A DNA stretch of 64,000 nt from the NCBI GenBank assembly GCA_049840935.1, contig JASGJA010000015.1, forward strand, positions 59,712-123,711, read 5' to 3'. Source of the DNA: Mesorhizobium_G sp049840935 (GTDB lineage: Bacteria > Pseudomonadota > Alphaproteobacteria > Rhizobiales > Rhizobiaceae). A model generated the notes under the pieces. The model did no database searches. It saw only the letters and a list, made by a program, of their open reading frames with translations, and was not told the origin of the DNA. Both the position numbers and the translations under genes were made by a program. Positions 1 to 8,378 of this stretch are shown piece by piece; position 1 is the first letter of the stretch; the number at the start of each line of letters is the position of its first letter.

Positions 1-1
1 T

Positions 2-394
2 CTGACGGAGGCGAGCCTGGTATGGTATCAGACATGGATTCAATCCCATGCCGACATCATCAATCGCGAAGGCACGTTTCCGTTTTTGAACGCGGCCAAG
101 CGGGAAATCGCGCAATATGGGCAAATCCGGCTTGAAGACGTGCCGCCGCCGCTGCGGTTTCTGGTGGTGAGAGCAAAACCGGACCACCCTGATGCGTGGC
201 TGACGAACCGACTGATTTCGGATTTCGTGCGCTTCGATTTCGTGTCGCGATATGTGTTCAATAAGCAGGGATTTTACAAGGACTACGACTCTTTCACACC
301 GCAATGGCGGGAGAATGTTGTCGTGACCCTGAAAAACTCATATCTGAAAGATAAGGCGGCTTTTCGCGAACACCTCTATGGCCTCGTCGACTGA
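2..394 (+). CDS. 3' end of a conserved hypothetical protein (cut by window edge)
   Basis: The frame is already open at the first bases and has no stop until the TGA that ends it, so about 130 C-terminal residues of a larger protein are visible and the start lies outside the window. The visible part is charged and aromatic (WYQTW, RFDFVSRYVF) with no signal peptide or membrane helix. It stops 12 bases before the DUF2333 gene on the same strand and is probably co-transcribed with it. From memory, rhizobial genomes carry a DUF6384 / AAA ATPase / DUF6638 / DUF2333 group, so this may be the DUF6638 member, but the fragment is too short for me to confirm that. Function unknown. Confidence 0.7.
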   Translation: MTEASLVWYQTWIQSHADIINREGTFPFLNAAKREIAQYGQIRLEDVPPPLRFLVVRAKPDHPDAWLTNRLISDFVRFDFVSRYVFNKQGFYKDYDSFTPQWRENVVVTLKNSYLKDKAAFREHLYGLVD

Positions 395-406
395 AGGAAG
401 GGACTT

Positions 407-1564
407 ATGCTCGATCCGATTGTTGCTTTCTTCGTACGTGTGTTCGGCTGGATCGGCAAAGGCATTGGCCTTTTGATTGGCGTGATCCTGTGGCCCTTCA
501 TGTGGCTGGCAAGCTGGTATGCCAAGCGCAACCTGCTTCTGCGGGGCATAGTTGGTCTGGCGCTGGTGGCGCTCGTCGCTTTCTACGGATATTTCATCTG
601 GCAGACGCAGATCTGGACGAACTTCAACCCTGATTACCCCGACGCGCGCGTCAAGGAAGATTCAAGCAAGACGCTTGCGGGCGCAGCTACCAACGCCGAC
701 GCTTCGGCCGCATTGTCGGCCGTAGAAGGCGGCTCCGCGACGGCGCAACCCGCACAGTCTTGCCAACGATCAGCTATTGTGGACGTCACCACCGATCTGA
801 TTGACTTCAACGTCAATCAGAATGCGTGGATACCTTCCATGCTGGCCTCGAAATTGGGCTTTTTCGGCATTCCGTGGAAGAACACCCCATTTCTCGACAA
901 TAAGGCGGCATTCCAGACGGGAATTAATCAGGCGATCCGGCGCACAACGATCGAACTGGTGGACACGCTTGGACGCGTGCGTGGCACGTCGCAAATCGAT
1001 CAGGGCCTCCAGAGTGCCCGTGAGAACATGAACTGGGGTGAGACAGTTTGGTATGTCGGCAGCAACGGTTTGACGCGTCCCACGCCGGGTGCTTACCGAG
1101 CCGCGCTTAAAACCTTGCAGGAGTTCAACGACCGCCTCGGTCAATGCAACGCGACATTCGATGCGCGCGCTGACAACCTGATGGTATTTCTCGACAGAAT
1201 ATCAGGCGATATTGGTTCGACCTCCGATATTCTCCGTGCGCAGATTCAGGCATCCGACGCCGGATGGCTCGACCCGCGGGCAGATGACCGCTTCTGGTTC
1301 GCATATGGACAGCTTTACGCTTATTATGGCCTGCTGAAAGCGACCCACGTCGATTTCAACGCGGTTATAAATGATCGCAACCTTCGTCAAATCTGGGACA
1401 ATACCGAAAGCCAATTGCGCTTTGCATTGGATATGCAGCCGTGGATCATTTCGAACGGAAGTGAATCCTCATTCATATTCCCGTCTCATCTGGCCACATT
1501 AGGTTTCAACCTGCTTCGTGTGCGTTCGCAACTTGTGGAGATAAGGGGCATTCTCGACAGGTAA
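407..1564 (+). CDS. DUF2333 family membrane protein
   Basis: A 385-residue protein of unknown function. The N-terminus holds two closely spaced hydrophobic segments (about residues 18-38 and 46-67) flanked by basic residues, then an Ala-rich linker (about 90-125) and a globular, tryptophan-rich remainder that would face one side of the inner membrane. Length and layout match DUF2333 proteins of Rhizobiales as I remember them. A good ribosome site (AAGGAAGGGA) lies just before the ATG. It follows the truncated gene by 12 bases, suggesting one operon. A stem-loop follows the stop. The family assignment is by memory of sequence style, and no role can be inferred from the sequence. Confidence 0.7.
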   Translation: MLDPIVAFFVRVFGWIGKGIGLLIGVILWPFMWLASWYAKRNLLLRGIVGLALVALVAFYGYFIWQTQIWTNFNPDYPDARVKEDSSKTLAGAATNADASAALSAVEGGSATAQPAQSCQRSAIVDVTTDLIDFNVNQNAWIPSMLASKLGFFGIPWKNTPFLDNKAAFQTGINQAIRRTTIELVDTLGRVRGTSQIDQGLQSARENMNWGETVWYVGSNGLTRPTPGAYRAALKTLQEFNDRLGQCNATFDARADNLMVFLDRISGDIGSTSDILRAQIQASDAGWLDPRADDRFWFAYGQLYAYYGLLKATHVDFNAVINDRNLRQIWDNTESQLRFALDMQPWIISNGSESSFIFPSHLATLGFNLLRVRSQLVEIRGILDR

Positions 1565-1605
1565 GTTCCGAAGTCGGAATCCAGCCAATTGACGACTGTT
1601 TTACG

Positions 1606-1627
1606 ACAGCCCGCAAAATCGGGCTGT
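1606..1627 (+). terminator. Stem-loop after the DUF2333 gene
   Basis: ACAGCCCG and CGGGCTGT form a perfect 8-bp stem around a 6-base loop (CAAAAT), about 40 bases after the DUF2333 stop and before fhs. There is no clear T-run after it (TGCGTC), so it may be a weak or Rho-assisted terminator or an RNA-processing hairpin rather than a classical intrinsic terminator. Confidence 0.5.
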
Positions 1628-1683
1628 TGCGTCTATGCGAGATAAAAAATCGGAGGCGCAATGCGCCCCACGGGAGGAACGGA

Positions 1684-3363
1684 ATGGCCGAATATAAATC
1701 CGACATCGAGATTGCGCGCGCGGCAAAAAAGAAGCCGATTCAGGAGATCGGCGCGAAGCTCGGCATCCCAAGCGAACATTTGCTGCCTTACGGTCACGAC
1801 AAGGCAAAGGTCTCGGCGGAATTCATCGCCTCGAAACAGGGCGGCAAGGATGGCACGCTGATCCTCGTGACGGCCATCAACCCCACTCCCGCAGGCGAAG
1901 GCAAGACGACGACGACGGTGGGTCTGGGCGACGGGCTGAACCGGATCGGCAAAAAGGCTGTGATCTGCATTCGTGAAGCCTCGCTTGGCCCGAACTTCGG
2001 CGTGAAGGGCGGCGCGGCAGGCGGCGGCTATGCGCAGATCGTGCCGATGGAGGACATGAACCTCCACTTTACCGGCGATTTTCACGCAATAACGACGGCG
2101 CATAATCTGCTGTCCGCGCTGATCGACAACCATATCTACTGGGGCAACGAACTCGGCATCGATACGCGCCGCGTGGTGTGGCGGCGTGTCATGGACATGA
2201 ACGACCGCGCGCTGCGCGAGATCATTTGTTCGCTGGGTGGGGTAGCGAACGGTTATCCCCGCGAGGCGGGATTCGACATCACCGTGGCGTCTGAGGTGAT
2301 GGCAATCCTGTGCCTGTCGCGCGACCTGAAGGATTTGCAGAAGCGGCTTGGTGACATCATCGTTGCATATCGCCGTGACAAGTCACCTGTCTATGCGCGC
2401 GACCTGAAAGCCGATGGCGCAATGGCGGTGCTGCTGAAAGACGCCATGCAGCCAAACCTCGTGCAGACGCTGGAGAACAATCCGGCCTTTGTGCATGGCG
2501 GGCCGTTCGCCAATATTGCGCATGGCTGCAACTCGGTGGTTGCGACAACCACGGCTCTAAAGCTTGGCGACTATGTGGTGACGGAGGCGGGTTTTGGCGC
2601 TGATCTGGGCGCTGAAAAATTCTTCGACATCAAGTGCCGCAAGGCGGGACTGAAACCGGCAGCGGCGGTGATTGTCGCCACTGTGCGCGCCATGAAGATG
2701 AATGGCGGCGTTAAGAAGGAAGACCTCGGCGCAGAGAATGTCGAGGCCGTGAAAAAGGGCTGCGCCAATCTCGGCAGGCATATCGAGAATGTGAAACAGT
2801 TCGGCGTTCCGGCGGTCGTTGCCATCAACCACTTTGTTTCCGATACGGATGCCGAAATTCAGGCGATGAAGGATTACGTAGCGTCGCTCGGGGCTGAGGC
2901 GATCCTCTGCAAACACTGGGCGCAAGGCTCTGCAGGCATTGAAGAACTCGCGCATAAGGTCGTGGAGCTTGCTGAGAGCGGAGCATCGCAGTTTTCGCCA
3001 CTCTATGCGGACGACATGCGCCTGTTCGAGAAAATGAACACAATCGTGAAGCGCATCTATCGCGGTTCCGAAGCGATTGCGGACAAGGCCGTGCGGGATC
3101 AATTGTCCGCGTGGGAAGCGGCAGGGTATGGAAATCTGCCGGTCTGCATGGCGAAGACGCAGTATTCCTTCTCGACCGATCCGAACCTGCGCGGCGCACC
3201 GACCGGCCATGTCGTGCCCGTGCGCGAAGTGAGGCTGTCGGCGGGCGCTGGTTTCGTGGTGGCGATCTGCGGGGAGATCATGACCATGCCCGGCCTGCCG
3301 AAATCACCCTCCAGCGAGCGCATATTCCTGAACGAGCAAGGCCAGATCGAAGGACTGTTCTAA
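1684..3363 (+). CDS. fhs: Formate-tetrahydrofolate ligase
   Basis: Cytosolic enzyme that joins formate to tetrahydrofolate at the cost of ATP, giving 10-formyl-THF for purine and formyl-Met-tRNA synthesis. The 559-residue length is typical of the family. The nucleotide-binding loop PTPAGEGKTTT lies at about residues 67-77, followed by the family stretches REASLGPNFGVKGGAAGGG and FTGDFHAI. The start was placed at the ATG preceded by GGAGGAACGGA; an in-frame opening 57 bases earlier would add an uncharacteristic Arg-rich tail. The downstream MFS gene is 100 bases away, so co-transcription is possible but not required. Intact, no oddities. Confidence 0.96.
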   Translation: MAEYKSDIEIARAAKKKPIQEIGAKLGIPSEHLLPYGHDKAKVSAEFIASKQGGKDGTLILVTAINPTPAGEGKTTTTVGLGDGLNRIGKKAVICIREASLGPNFGVKGGAAGGGYAQIVPMEDMNLHFTGDFHAITTAHNLLSALIDNHIYWGNELGIDTRRVVWRRVMDMNDRALREIICSLGGVANGYPREAGFDITVASEVMAILCLSRDLKDLQKRLGDIIVAYRRDKSPVYARDLKADGAMAVLLKDAMQPNLVQTLENNPAFVHGGPFANIAHGCNSVVATTTALKLGDYVVTEAGFGADLGAEKFFDIKCRKAGLKPAAAVIVATVRAMKMNGGVKKEDLGAENVEAVKKGCANLGRHIENVKQFGVPAVVAINHFVSDTDAEIQAMKDYVASLGAEAILCKHWAQGSAGIEELAHKVVELAESGASQFSPLYADDMRLFEKMNTIVKRIYRGSEAIADKAVRDQLSAWEAAGYGNLPVCMAKTQYSFSTDPNLRGAPTGHVVPVREVRLSAGAGFVVAICGEIMTMPGLPKSPSSERIFLNEQGQIEGLF

Positions 3364-3462
3364 GCTCGGCACCCTAGTCTCTGGATCGACGGAAAGGCGG
3401 CGATTGGTGCTGCCAACGGCACTGGCATAACGCAATGGTGCAGCCGCACGAGGAGACGCGCC

Positions 3463-4683
3463 ATGCAGGGAACCGCCGCCGACATTGACGGGCAATATGC
3501 GTGGGTGCGGCTCGGCATCTCGATACTGCTCGCCACGATTGGCTGTGCGGGCATGTGGATCGTCGTGGTCGTTATGCCGGAGGTTCAGGCTGAGTTTGGC
3601 ATCGACCGCGCGCAAGCCTCCCTCCCCTTTACCGCAACGATGATCGGCTTCGCCGCAGGCAACGTGATTGTGGGGCGCGCGATTGACCGAATGGGCTATT
3701 TTCTGCCCGCACTCATTGCGTCGCTCACATTAAGCGCAGGTCTCATCCTAGCAGCACTTTCGGCAACGTCTTGGCAGTTCTCTCTCGCACAGGGTGCGCT
3801 GATAGGGTTCGGATCGTCGGCCATGTTCGGGCCGCTGATTGCCGATATATCGCACTGGTTCAGAAAGCGTCGCGGCGTAGCCGTTACTGCCGCAGCTTCC
3901 GGCAATTATCTATCGGGTGCACTCTGGCCGATCGTCATGCCGCATTTGATGGAAGCTTATGGCTGGCGCGGCGCCTATGCGGCAATCGGTGTGTTCTGCG
4001 CGTTGACCATGATCCCGCTGCTTCTGCTGCTGAGGCGCAGGATAGACCATCGCGCTGCGATGACTGCACCCACGCAGCTACAGAAACAGGCTCTCGCGCC
4101 AATTTCGCCGCGCACCTTGCAGGCGCTGCTTGTGGTGGCGGGGTTTGGCTGCTGCATGGCCATGTCGATGCCGCAAGTGCATATCGTCGCCTATTGCATG
4201 GACCTCGGATACGGGATTGCGCGCGGCTCGGAAATGCTATCCCTGATGCTTGTGGGCGGCGTGGTGTCGAGGCTCGTTTCCGGCGTCGTGGCAGACCGGA
4301 TCGGCGGCATCAGGACGCTGCTGATTGGCTCGGTGCTGCAATGCCTCGCGCTTTTTGCCTATATTCCGTTTGACGGTCTGGCTTCGCTCTATGTGGTGTC
4401 GCTGATATTCGGCCTTAGTCAGGGCGGGATAGTGCCGTGCTATGCGATTATCGTTCGCGAATATATGCCGCCAGCAGAGGCAGGCCAGCGCATCGGCTTG
4501 GTGATGATGTCAACCATCATCGGCATGTCGGTTGGCGGATGGATGACGGGGTGGATTTACGTCCAGACCGGATCATACACAGTCGCCTTCCTGAACGGCA
4601 TTGCGTGGAATTTGGTGAATATAACCGCGATGCTGTGGTTGCTCAGCAAGTCGCGCATACGACAATCGCCCGTGATCGCGTAA
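3463..4683 (+). CDS. Major facilitator superfamily transporter
   Basis: A 406-residue inner-membrane carrier with about twelve hydrophobic segments in two halves, separated by a basic central loop (LLRRRIDHRAAM, about residue 190). The first-half signature GNVIVGRAIDRMG and its second-half counterpart SGVVADRIGG are the MFS loop 2-3 motifs. A GAGGAG site precedes the ATG. Substrate cannot be read from the sequence; the overall style resembles CynX/OFA-like carriers for small anions. It could be co-expressed with fhs upstream, which would suggest a formate- or folate-related solute, but that is only a context guess. A RIME-like palindrome lies just past its stop. Confidence 0.85.
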   Translation: MQGTAADIDGQYAWVRLGISILLATIGCAGMWIVVVVMPEVQAEFGIDRAQASLPFTATMIGFAAGNVIVGRAIDRMGYFLPALIASLTLSAGLILAALSATSWQFSLAQGALIGFGSSAMFGPLIADISHWFRKRRGVAVTAAASGNYLSGALWPIVMPHLMEAYGWRGAYAAIGVFCALTMIPLLLLLRRRIDHRAAMTAPTQLQKQALAPISPRTLQALLVVAGFGCCMAMSMPQVHIVAYCMDLGYGIARGSEMLSLMLVGGVVSRLVSGVVADRIGGIRTLLIGSVLQCLALFAYIPFDGLASLYVVSLIFGLSQGGIVPCYAIIVREYMPPAEAGQRIGLVMMSTIIGMSVGGWMTGWIYVQTGSYTVAFLNGIAWNLVNITAMLWLLSKSRIRQSPVIA

Positions 4684-4716
4684 GAGAAAAGGCTGCACGA
4701 CAAAAAGTTCGCGCAG

Positions 4717-4765
4717 CCCCTCATCCGGCCCTTCGGGCCAGCTTCTCCCCGTAAACAGGGAGAAG
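4717..4765. repeat. RIME-like intergenic palindrome
   Basis: A compound palindrome, CCTCATCCGGCCC / GGGCC followed by CTTCTCCC(C) / GGGAGAAG, between two convergent genes. The same building blocks (CCCTCAT and CTTCTCCC...GGGAGAAGG) recur at 7743-7899 and 18197-18236, which matches the Rhizobium intergenic mosaic element type. It could also end transcription from both sides. Confidence 0.7.
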
Positions 4766-4774
4766 AAAGTTAAA

Positions 4775-6067
4775 CTACTCCGCGAAAAACGCGAAGCGGA
4801 TGACAAACAGAATTGCGACCAGCCAGGTAGCGAGGTGAATCTTGCTCACCTTGCCTGTCGCGGTGTTGATAACGACATAGCTGATGAAGCCGAATGCCAG
4901 ACCATTTGCGATGGAGTATGTGAAAGGCATTGCCAGCGCTGTGAGAGCGGCAGGCGTTGCTTCCGTGATGTCTTCCCAGTCGATATCGACCAGCTCACGC
5001 ATCATAAGGCCAGCCACATAAAGCAGAGCGGGCGCAGTGGCATAGGCTGGAACGGCAGCAGCAAGCGGCGAGACGAATAAGGCCGCAAGGAACAGCAGCG
5101 AGATGGTGAGCGCAGTAAGGCCGGTACGACCACCTGCCTGTACACCCGAAGCGCTTTCAACATAGGCTGTTGTGCTGGAAGTTCCGAGCAGCGAACCCGC
5201 AACAATTGCGGTGGAGTCAGCGAAAAGGGCTCGTCCGAGATTGTTCGGCTTGCCCTCCTCGATGAGCTTCGCGCGCTTGGCAACGCCGATCAGCGTGCCG
5301 GTAGCGTCGAACACTTCAACCAGCACGAACACCAGAATGACCTGAATGATGCCCGCGTGGAGAATGCCCGCAATGTCGAGTTGCAGGAAGGTCGGCGCAA
5401 TGCTCGGCGGCATGGAAACAACGCCCTGAAACTGGCTGATACCCAGCGCCATCGATAGAAGCGTCACCACCAGGATGCCGATCAGGATCGCGCCACGCAC
5501 TTTCAGCGCATCGAGCGCTGCGATAACGAAAAAGCCGAGGATTGCGAGCAGAGTGCCAGCATTATGCAGGCTGCCAAGTCCGATCAGCGTTGCCGGATTA
5601 TCGACAACGATGCCAGAGCTTTTCAACGCGATGATCGCAAGAAAAAGCCCGATACCGGCGGCAATCGCACTTCGCAAAGAATGCGGAATGCCCGCCACCA
5701 GCCAGCTTCGAACGCCGGTGACGGTGAGAATGAAGAATATGACACCGGATATGAAGACGGCGCCAAGCGCCTGCTGCCATGTGAAGCCGAGTGTGGCGAC
5801 AACAGTGAAGGCGAAAAAGGCGTTCAGGCCCATGCCCGGCGCCATGCCGATGGGCCAATTGGCCATCAGCGCCATGACCGCGGAGCCGAGCGCCGCAGCG
5901 AGGCAGGTCGCAACGAAAATGGCGTTGCGGTCCATGCCAGTTGACGAAAGAATCTCCGGATTGACGAAGATGATGTACGACATCGTTAGGAATGTCGTCA
6001 GACCCGCGAGCACTTCGGTGCGCACAGAAGTTCCATGCTCCGAGAGCTTGAACAGTTTTTCCAGCAA
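4775..6067 (-). CDS. NCS2-family purine permease (AzgA-like)
   Basis: A 430-residue inner-membrane proton symporter of the AzgA branch of the NCS2/NAT superfamily, likely taking up guanine, hypoxanthine or adenine. About 12-14 hydrophobic helices are seen. Family landmarks are the N-terminal FLTMSYIIFVNPEIL, the MAPGMGLNAFFAF segment at about residue 73, the EVFDATGTLIGVA stretch at about residue 260 and GTSSTTAYVESASG at about residue 305. I chose the TTG start because GGAGG lies 5 bases before it and it gives the family length; the frame stays open for another 115 codons of atypical sequence. A TATAAT-like -10 (6140-6145) lies in its upstream region. No purine riboswitch was recognised there. 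Confidence 0.88.
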   Translation of the reverse strand: MLEKLFKLSEHGTSVRTEVLAGLTTFLTMSYIIFVNPEILSSTGMDRNAIFVATCLAAALGSAVMALMANWPIGMAPGMGLNAFFAFTVVATLGFTWQQALGAVFISGVIFFILTVTGVRSWLVAGIPHSLRSAIAAGIGLFLAIIALKSSGIVVDNPATLIGLGSLHNAGTLLAILGFFVIAALDALKVRGAILIGILVVTLLSMALGISQFQGVVSMPPSIAPTFLQLDIAGILHAGIIQVILVFVLVEVFDATGTLIGVAKRAKLIEEGKPNNLGRALFADSTAIVAGSLLGTSSTTAYVESASGVQAGGRTGLTALTISLLFLAALFVSPLAAAVPAYATAPALLYVAGLMMRELVDIDWEDITEATPAALTALAMPFTYSIANGLAFGFISYVVINTATGKVSKIHLATWLVAILFVIRFAFFAE

Positions 6068-6233
6068 TTTGTCCTCCCTCTGCCGCCTCCTCGCGGCAAA
6101 CGCTTCTGGATAGCAGAAAGATACAAGGGGGATTTTCAAATTATATAATAAACTGCTTAAGCACTGCGAAAGGTTGTGGAACACCAGCGGACCGGGCGCG
6201 TTCTTCATAACCATCATGGAACGGAGGCCTGAC

Positions 6234-6470
6234 ATGACCCGGTTCAATGAAATGAAAGTGCAGCATATCCTCGACGACAAATCGCTCGACAGGGATGAAA
6301 AAATTGAGGCTTTGCTCGAAATCGAGTCGGAGGCGCGTGCGTTGCAGCGCGCAGCGTCTGAAAGCCCAATGGTGGACGATGACGGCTGGGATGGCGCTCT
6401 GCGCGACGTTCGCAAGGCTCTGGATAAGCTCGGCTGGGAAGAGCCGCAAAAAGGCGCTGCCAGCCTTTAA
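6234..6470 (+). CDS. Small acidic hypothetical protein (78 aa)
   Basis: A short, charged, probably helical cytosolic protein: residues 10-45 are rich in Glu, Asp, Lys and Ala (DEKIEALLEIESEARALQRA) and the C-terminus is DVRKALDKLGWEEPQKG. No cysteine, no signal peptide, no membrane segment. CGGAGG lies 6 bases before the ATG, which supports real translation, and the frame is open only a little further upstream. Convergent or divergent partners give no clue: the purine permease is divergent and L-lactate dehydrogenase follows 89 bases later. I do not recognise the family; it resembles short conserved rhizobial proteins of unknown function. Confidence 0.65.
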   Translation: MTRFNEMKVQHILDDKSLDRDEKIEALLEIESEARALQRAASESPMVDDDGWDGALRDVRKALDKLGWEEPQKGAASL

Positions 6471-6527
6471 AAAAAACCTGACTGGCCGATACAAAAATAA
6501 CGTGACGGCGGGGCAAAATGCGCTAAA

Positions 6528-6551
6528 CCGTCAGCAGTCCTTTGCTGACGG
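6528..6551. promoter_or_regulatory. Perfect 9-bp dyad directly before lldD
   Basis: CCGTCAGCA and TGCTGACGG flank a 6-base centre. The dyad ends 8 bases before the lldD ATG, just where a ribosome site would be expected. It could be a regulator operator or an RNA hairpin affecting translation. There is no T-run, so it is not a standard terminator for the small gene upstream. Confidence 0.55.
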
Positions 6552-6559
6552 ATTGCATT

Positions 6560-7732
6560 ATGTCTCGCCCGATTACCTGCATTGCCGACCTTCAAACACT
6601 CGCCCGCAGGCGTGTGCCGAAAATGTTCTACGATTATGCCGATTCCGGCTCGTGGACGGAAAGTACCTACCGGGCAAATGAAGAGGACTTTCAGAAGATA
6701 AAGCTGCGTCAGCGCGTTGCCGTGGACATGCGCAATCGCTCGCTCGCAAGCACAATGGCCGGCATCCCGGTATCTATGCCGGTTGCGCTGGCACCTACGG
6801 GTCTGACTGGCATGCAATATGCAGACGGAGAGATTCTCGCAGCGCGCGCGGCTGCCAAAGCTGGCGTGCCGTTTACGCTTTCGACCATGAGCATCTGCTC
6901 AATAGAAGACGTGGCAGAGAATACGGACGCGCCTTTCTGGTTCCAGCTTTACGTGATGCGCGATCAGGAATTTTCCAACAGCCTGATCGACCGGGCCAAG
7001 GCCGCTGGCTGCACAGCGCTGGTGCTGACGCTCGACCTGCAAATCATCGGGCAGCGCCACAAAGACATCAAGAACGGACTGACCACTCCACCCGCGCCGA
7101 CCATCGCCAATATGATCAACCTCGCGACCAAGCCGCGATGGGTGTATCACATGGCACAGACCAAGCGGCGGACCTTCCGCAATATTGTCGGCCATGCAAA
7201 AGGTGCGGACAATTTGCGCTCGCTCGGGAAATGGACGGCAGAGCAATTCGACCCGGCACTGGATTGGGATGCCGTGAAGCGCATCAAGGACCGCTGGGGC
7301 GGAAAGCTTATAATAAAAGGGATTCTCGACCCTGAAGATGCAGCACTCGCAGCGAAAAGCGGTGCAGATGCACTGATCGTTTCCAATCATGGTGGGCGGC
7401 AACTGGATGGAACGATTTCGTCAATCGCCGCCCTGCCCCCGATTGTACGCGAGGTGGGCGACAAGATCGAAGTGCATATGGACGGCGGCGTTCGCTCCGG
7501 TCAGGACGTGATCCGGGCGCGCGCGCTTGGTGCCCGTGGCGTCTATATCGGGCGGGCGTTTCTTTATGGGCTCGGTGCGATGGGCGAATTCGGCGTGAGC
7601 GAAGCGCTACGCTGCATCCGCAACGAACTCGACGTTACCATGGCTTTCTGTGGACTGCGCGACATCGAAAAAGTGGACGCGAATATTCTCGCGGAAAATC
7701 CTTTTGCGGTGGGACCGAAAAAGAAGGCTTGA
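6560..7732 (+). CDS. lldD: L-lactate dehydrogenase (FMN-dependent alpha-hydroxy-acid oxidase family)
   Basis: A 390-residue flavoenzyme that oxidises L-lactate to pyruvate and passes electrons to the respiratory chain, normally on the inner face of the membrane. Family features: N-terminal RRVPKMFYDYADSGSWTE, FMN-binding PVALAPTGLTGM (about residues 74-85), QLYVMRDQ, KGILDPEDA with the FMN-contacting Lys near 253, the catalytic SNHGGRQLDG with His at about 277, and DGGVRSGQDV / GARGVYIGRAFLYGLG for the FMN phosphate. The ATG was chosen because the conserved N-terminus begins there; no strong ribosome site precedes it, and a 9-bp inverted repeat occupies that place. Broad 2-hydroxy-acid specificity cannot be excluded. 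Confidence 0.9.
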   Translation: MSRPITCIADLQTLARRRVPKMFYDYADSGSWTESTYRANEEDFQKIKLRQRVAVDMRNRSLASTMAGIPVSMPVALAPTGLTGMQYADGEILAARAAAKAGVPFTLSTMSICSIEDVAENTDAPFWFQLYVMRDQEFSNSLIDRAKAAGCTALVLTLDLQIIGQRHKDIKNGLTTPPAPTIANMINLATKPRWVYHMAQTKRRTFRNIVGHAKGADNLRSLGKWTAEQFDPALDWDAVKRIKDRWGGKLIIKGILDPEDAALAAKSGADALIVSNHGGRQLDGTISSIAALPPIVREVGDKIEVHMDGGVRSGQDVIRARALGARGVYIGRAFLYGLGAMGEFGVSEALRCIRNELDVTMAFCGLRDIEKVDANILAENPFAVGPKKKA

Positions 7733-7742
7733 GCGAATAGCA

Positions 7743-7899
7743 CCCCTCATCCCGCTGCCGCGACCTTCTCCCTCAAGGGGAGAAGGCAGAGAGATGAGAC
7801 GCCGGATTCAACCAAAAACGCCTCAGGACTTGCGCGGCTTTGCAGTTATTTCCCTTCTCCCCTTGAGGGAGAAGGTGCCGGCAGGCGGATGAGGGGGTG
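7743..7899. repeat. Pair of RIME-like elements in inverted orientation
   Basis: The left arm reads CCCCTCAT...CTTCTCCCTCAAGGGGAGAAGG and the right arm is its near reverse complement, CCTTCTCCCCTTGAGGGAGAAGG...GGATGAGGGG, about 60 bases apart. Each arm is itself palindromic, so the whole can fold into a large cruciform or RNA hairpin. This fills most of the gap between lldD and the SCP2 gene. Confidence 0.8.
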
Positions 7900-7994
7900 C
7901 AGAACCGCTCACTTATAACGTTGACGTAAAGGTCAATACTCCATAAATTGCGCGCAAACGGGCTTTGCCCTCAATCAATTTTTTGGAGTCAGAA

Positions 7995-8276
7995 ATGAGC
8001 ATTCAGACAATTGCGGACCAGATCAAGCCGCGCGTGGAAGAGTCGGGTTTCGACCGTTCTGTAAAGTTCGATACCGGTTCAGATGGCGTGATCGTTATCG
8101 ACGGCGCGACCCTCTCGACCACGGATGCACCTGCCGATTGCACGATCAAACTCTCGCTGGACGATCTGGAATCGCTCGTTGCAGGTGAGCTGAACCCCAC
8201 GATGGCGTTCATGCAGGGCAAGCTCAAAATCGAAGGCGACATGTCGGTCGCCATGGCGCTGAGCCAAATCCTTTAA
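7995..8276 (+). CDS. SCP2 sterol-binding domain protein
   Basis: A 93-residue protein made of a single SCP2-like fold: an amphipathic helix (QTIADQIKPRVE), strands ending in VIVIDG, an acidic loop, CTIKLSLDDLESLVAGEL, and the typical closing NPTMAFMQGKLKIEGDMSVAMALSQIL. Such stand-alone bacterial SCP2 proteins are thought to bind lipids or acyl chains in the cytosol; the ligand is not known. TTTTGGAG lies just before the ATG. An intrinsic terminator follows 25 bases after the stop, and RIME-like repeats lie upstream, so the gene is likely monocistronic. Confidence 0.88.
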   Translation: MSIQTIADQIKPRVEESGFDRSVKFDTGSDGVIVIDGATLSTTDAPADCTIKLSLDDLESLVAGELNPTMAFMQGKLKIEGDMSVAMALSQIL

Positions 8277-8300
8277 AGGCGATCACAATCGAATGAATAC

Positions 8301-8334
8301 ACAACACCGGCCAAAGCGCCGGTGTTGTAGTTTT
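8301..8334 (+). terminator. Intrinsic terminator after the SCP2 gene
   Basis: ACAACACCGGC and GCCGGTGTTGT make a perfect 11-bp stem with a 6-base loop, followed by AGTTTT. Confidence 0.88.
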
Positions 8335-8378
8335 GGGCAAGCCGAACGAAACTGCGGGCGGCAGATCGGAAAAGCGGG

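Noticed and set aside
6068..6233. A purine riboswitch upstream of the AzgA-like permease
   Set aside because: The leader lacks the conserved three-helix purine aptamer core; only a TATAAT-like -10 is visible.
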